NCBI GenBank assembly: GCA_043770215.1
Contig: JAYVIQ010000124.1
Coordinates: 1 to 6,496 of the forward strand
Direction: 5' to 3'
From: JAYVIQ01 sp043770215
GTDB lineage: Bacteria > Bacteroidota > Bacteroidia > Cytophagales > JAAEPT01
DNA: 6,496 bases
This document shows, piece by piece, positions 6,466 to 6,496 of this stretch. Below the pieces are notes generated by a model. The model was not told the origin of the DNA and made no database searches. It saw only the letters and a list, made by a program, of their open reading frames with translations. Position numbers and translations under genes: made by a program. Position 1 is the first letter of the stretch. Every line of letters begins with the position of its first letter.

Positions 6466-6496
6466 ATAAACGAATTCAAAACACTTTTATTATTTT

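Larger units (their letters stand above)
6217..6496. other. Intergenic region upstream of mtaB
   Basis: This 280-base AT-rich stretch must hold the mtaB promoter on the minus strand, but I found only partial matches to TAnnTTTG there (for example TAACTTTT, reverse complement of about 6280-6287) with no TTG partner at proper spacing. Apart from the possible 48-codon ORF and the inverted repeat at 6403-6465, I see no gene, tRNA or repeat array. The plus strand at the right end may be the upstream region of a gene beyond the window. Confidence 0.5.

Noticed and set aside
6241..6496. tRNA or small structured RNA gene at the right end
   Set aside because: No cloverleaf arms, no CCA-type acceptor end and no GC-containing stems other than the single long-range 10-bp pair.
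1..6496. CRISPR array, transposase or integrase genes, or phage defence cluster
   Set aside because: No regularly spaced direct repeats and no recombinase, nuclease or toxin-antitoxin motifs were seen on either strand.

Overview
The window is strongly AT-rich and looks like a chromosomal segment of a Bacteroidota bacterium, most likely a flavobacterium. The evidence is a giant hybrid two-component regulator of a type largely confined to that phylum, a MtaB protein with the N-terminus typical of flavobacteria, no clear Shine-Dalgarno sequences, and a TAnnTTTG-type promoter element. Taxonomy is inferred from gene type and composition, not from a marker gene.

Layout. Bases 1-220 carry no gene but are rich in structure: a repeat-like hairpin element (about 1-65), a perfect 30-bp palindrome made only of A and T with a T-run behind it (132-165), a perfect 11-bp inverted repeat (164-190) and a good -7 promoter motif (196-203). 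These lie in front of a plus-strand gene (221-679) for an unrecognised 152-residue soluble protein. That gene converges on two minus-strand genes. The first of these in transcription order is mtaB (6216 to 4918), a tRNA-modifying radical-SAM methylthiotransferase. A 105-base gap with a weak AT-rich hairpin follows, then a 1325-codon hybrid two-component system protein (4812 to 835). This protein combines a two-propeller periplasmic sensor, a histidine kinase, a receiver and an AraC-type DNA-binding domain in one chain. The right end (6217-6496) is mostly non-coding. It holds a possible 48-codon ORF and a 10-bp inverted repeat with widely spaced arms.

How the parts relate. mtaB is a housekeeping gene and has no evident functional link to the regulator. 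Regulators of this class usually control nearby genes for polysaccharide uptake and degradation (susC/susD-like and glycoside hydrolase genes). None of those is in the window, so the target lies outside it or this is an orphan regulator. The unknown 152-residue protein and its palindrome-rich upstream region are the least explained part. I found no mobile element, CRISPR array, tRNA or rRNA, and nothing that proves a new multi-gene system.
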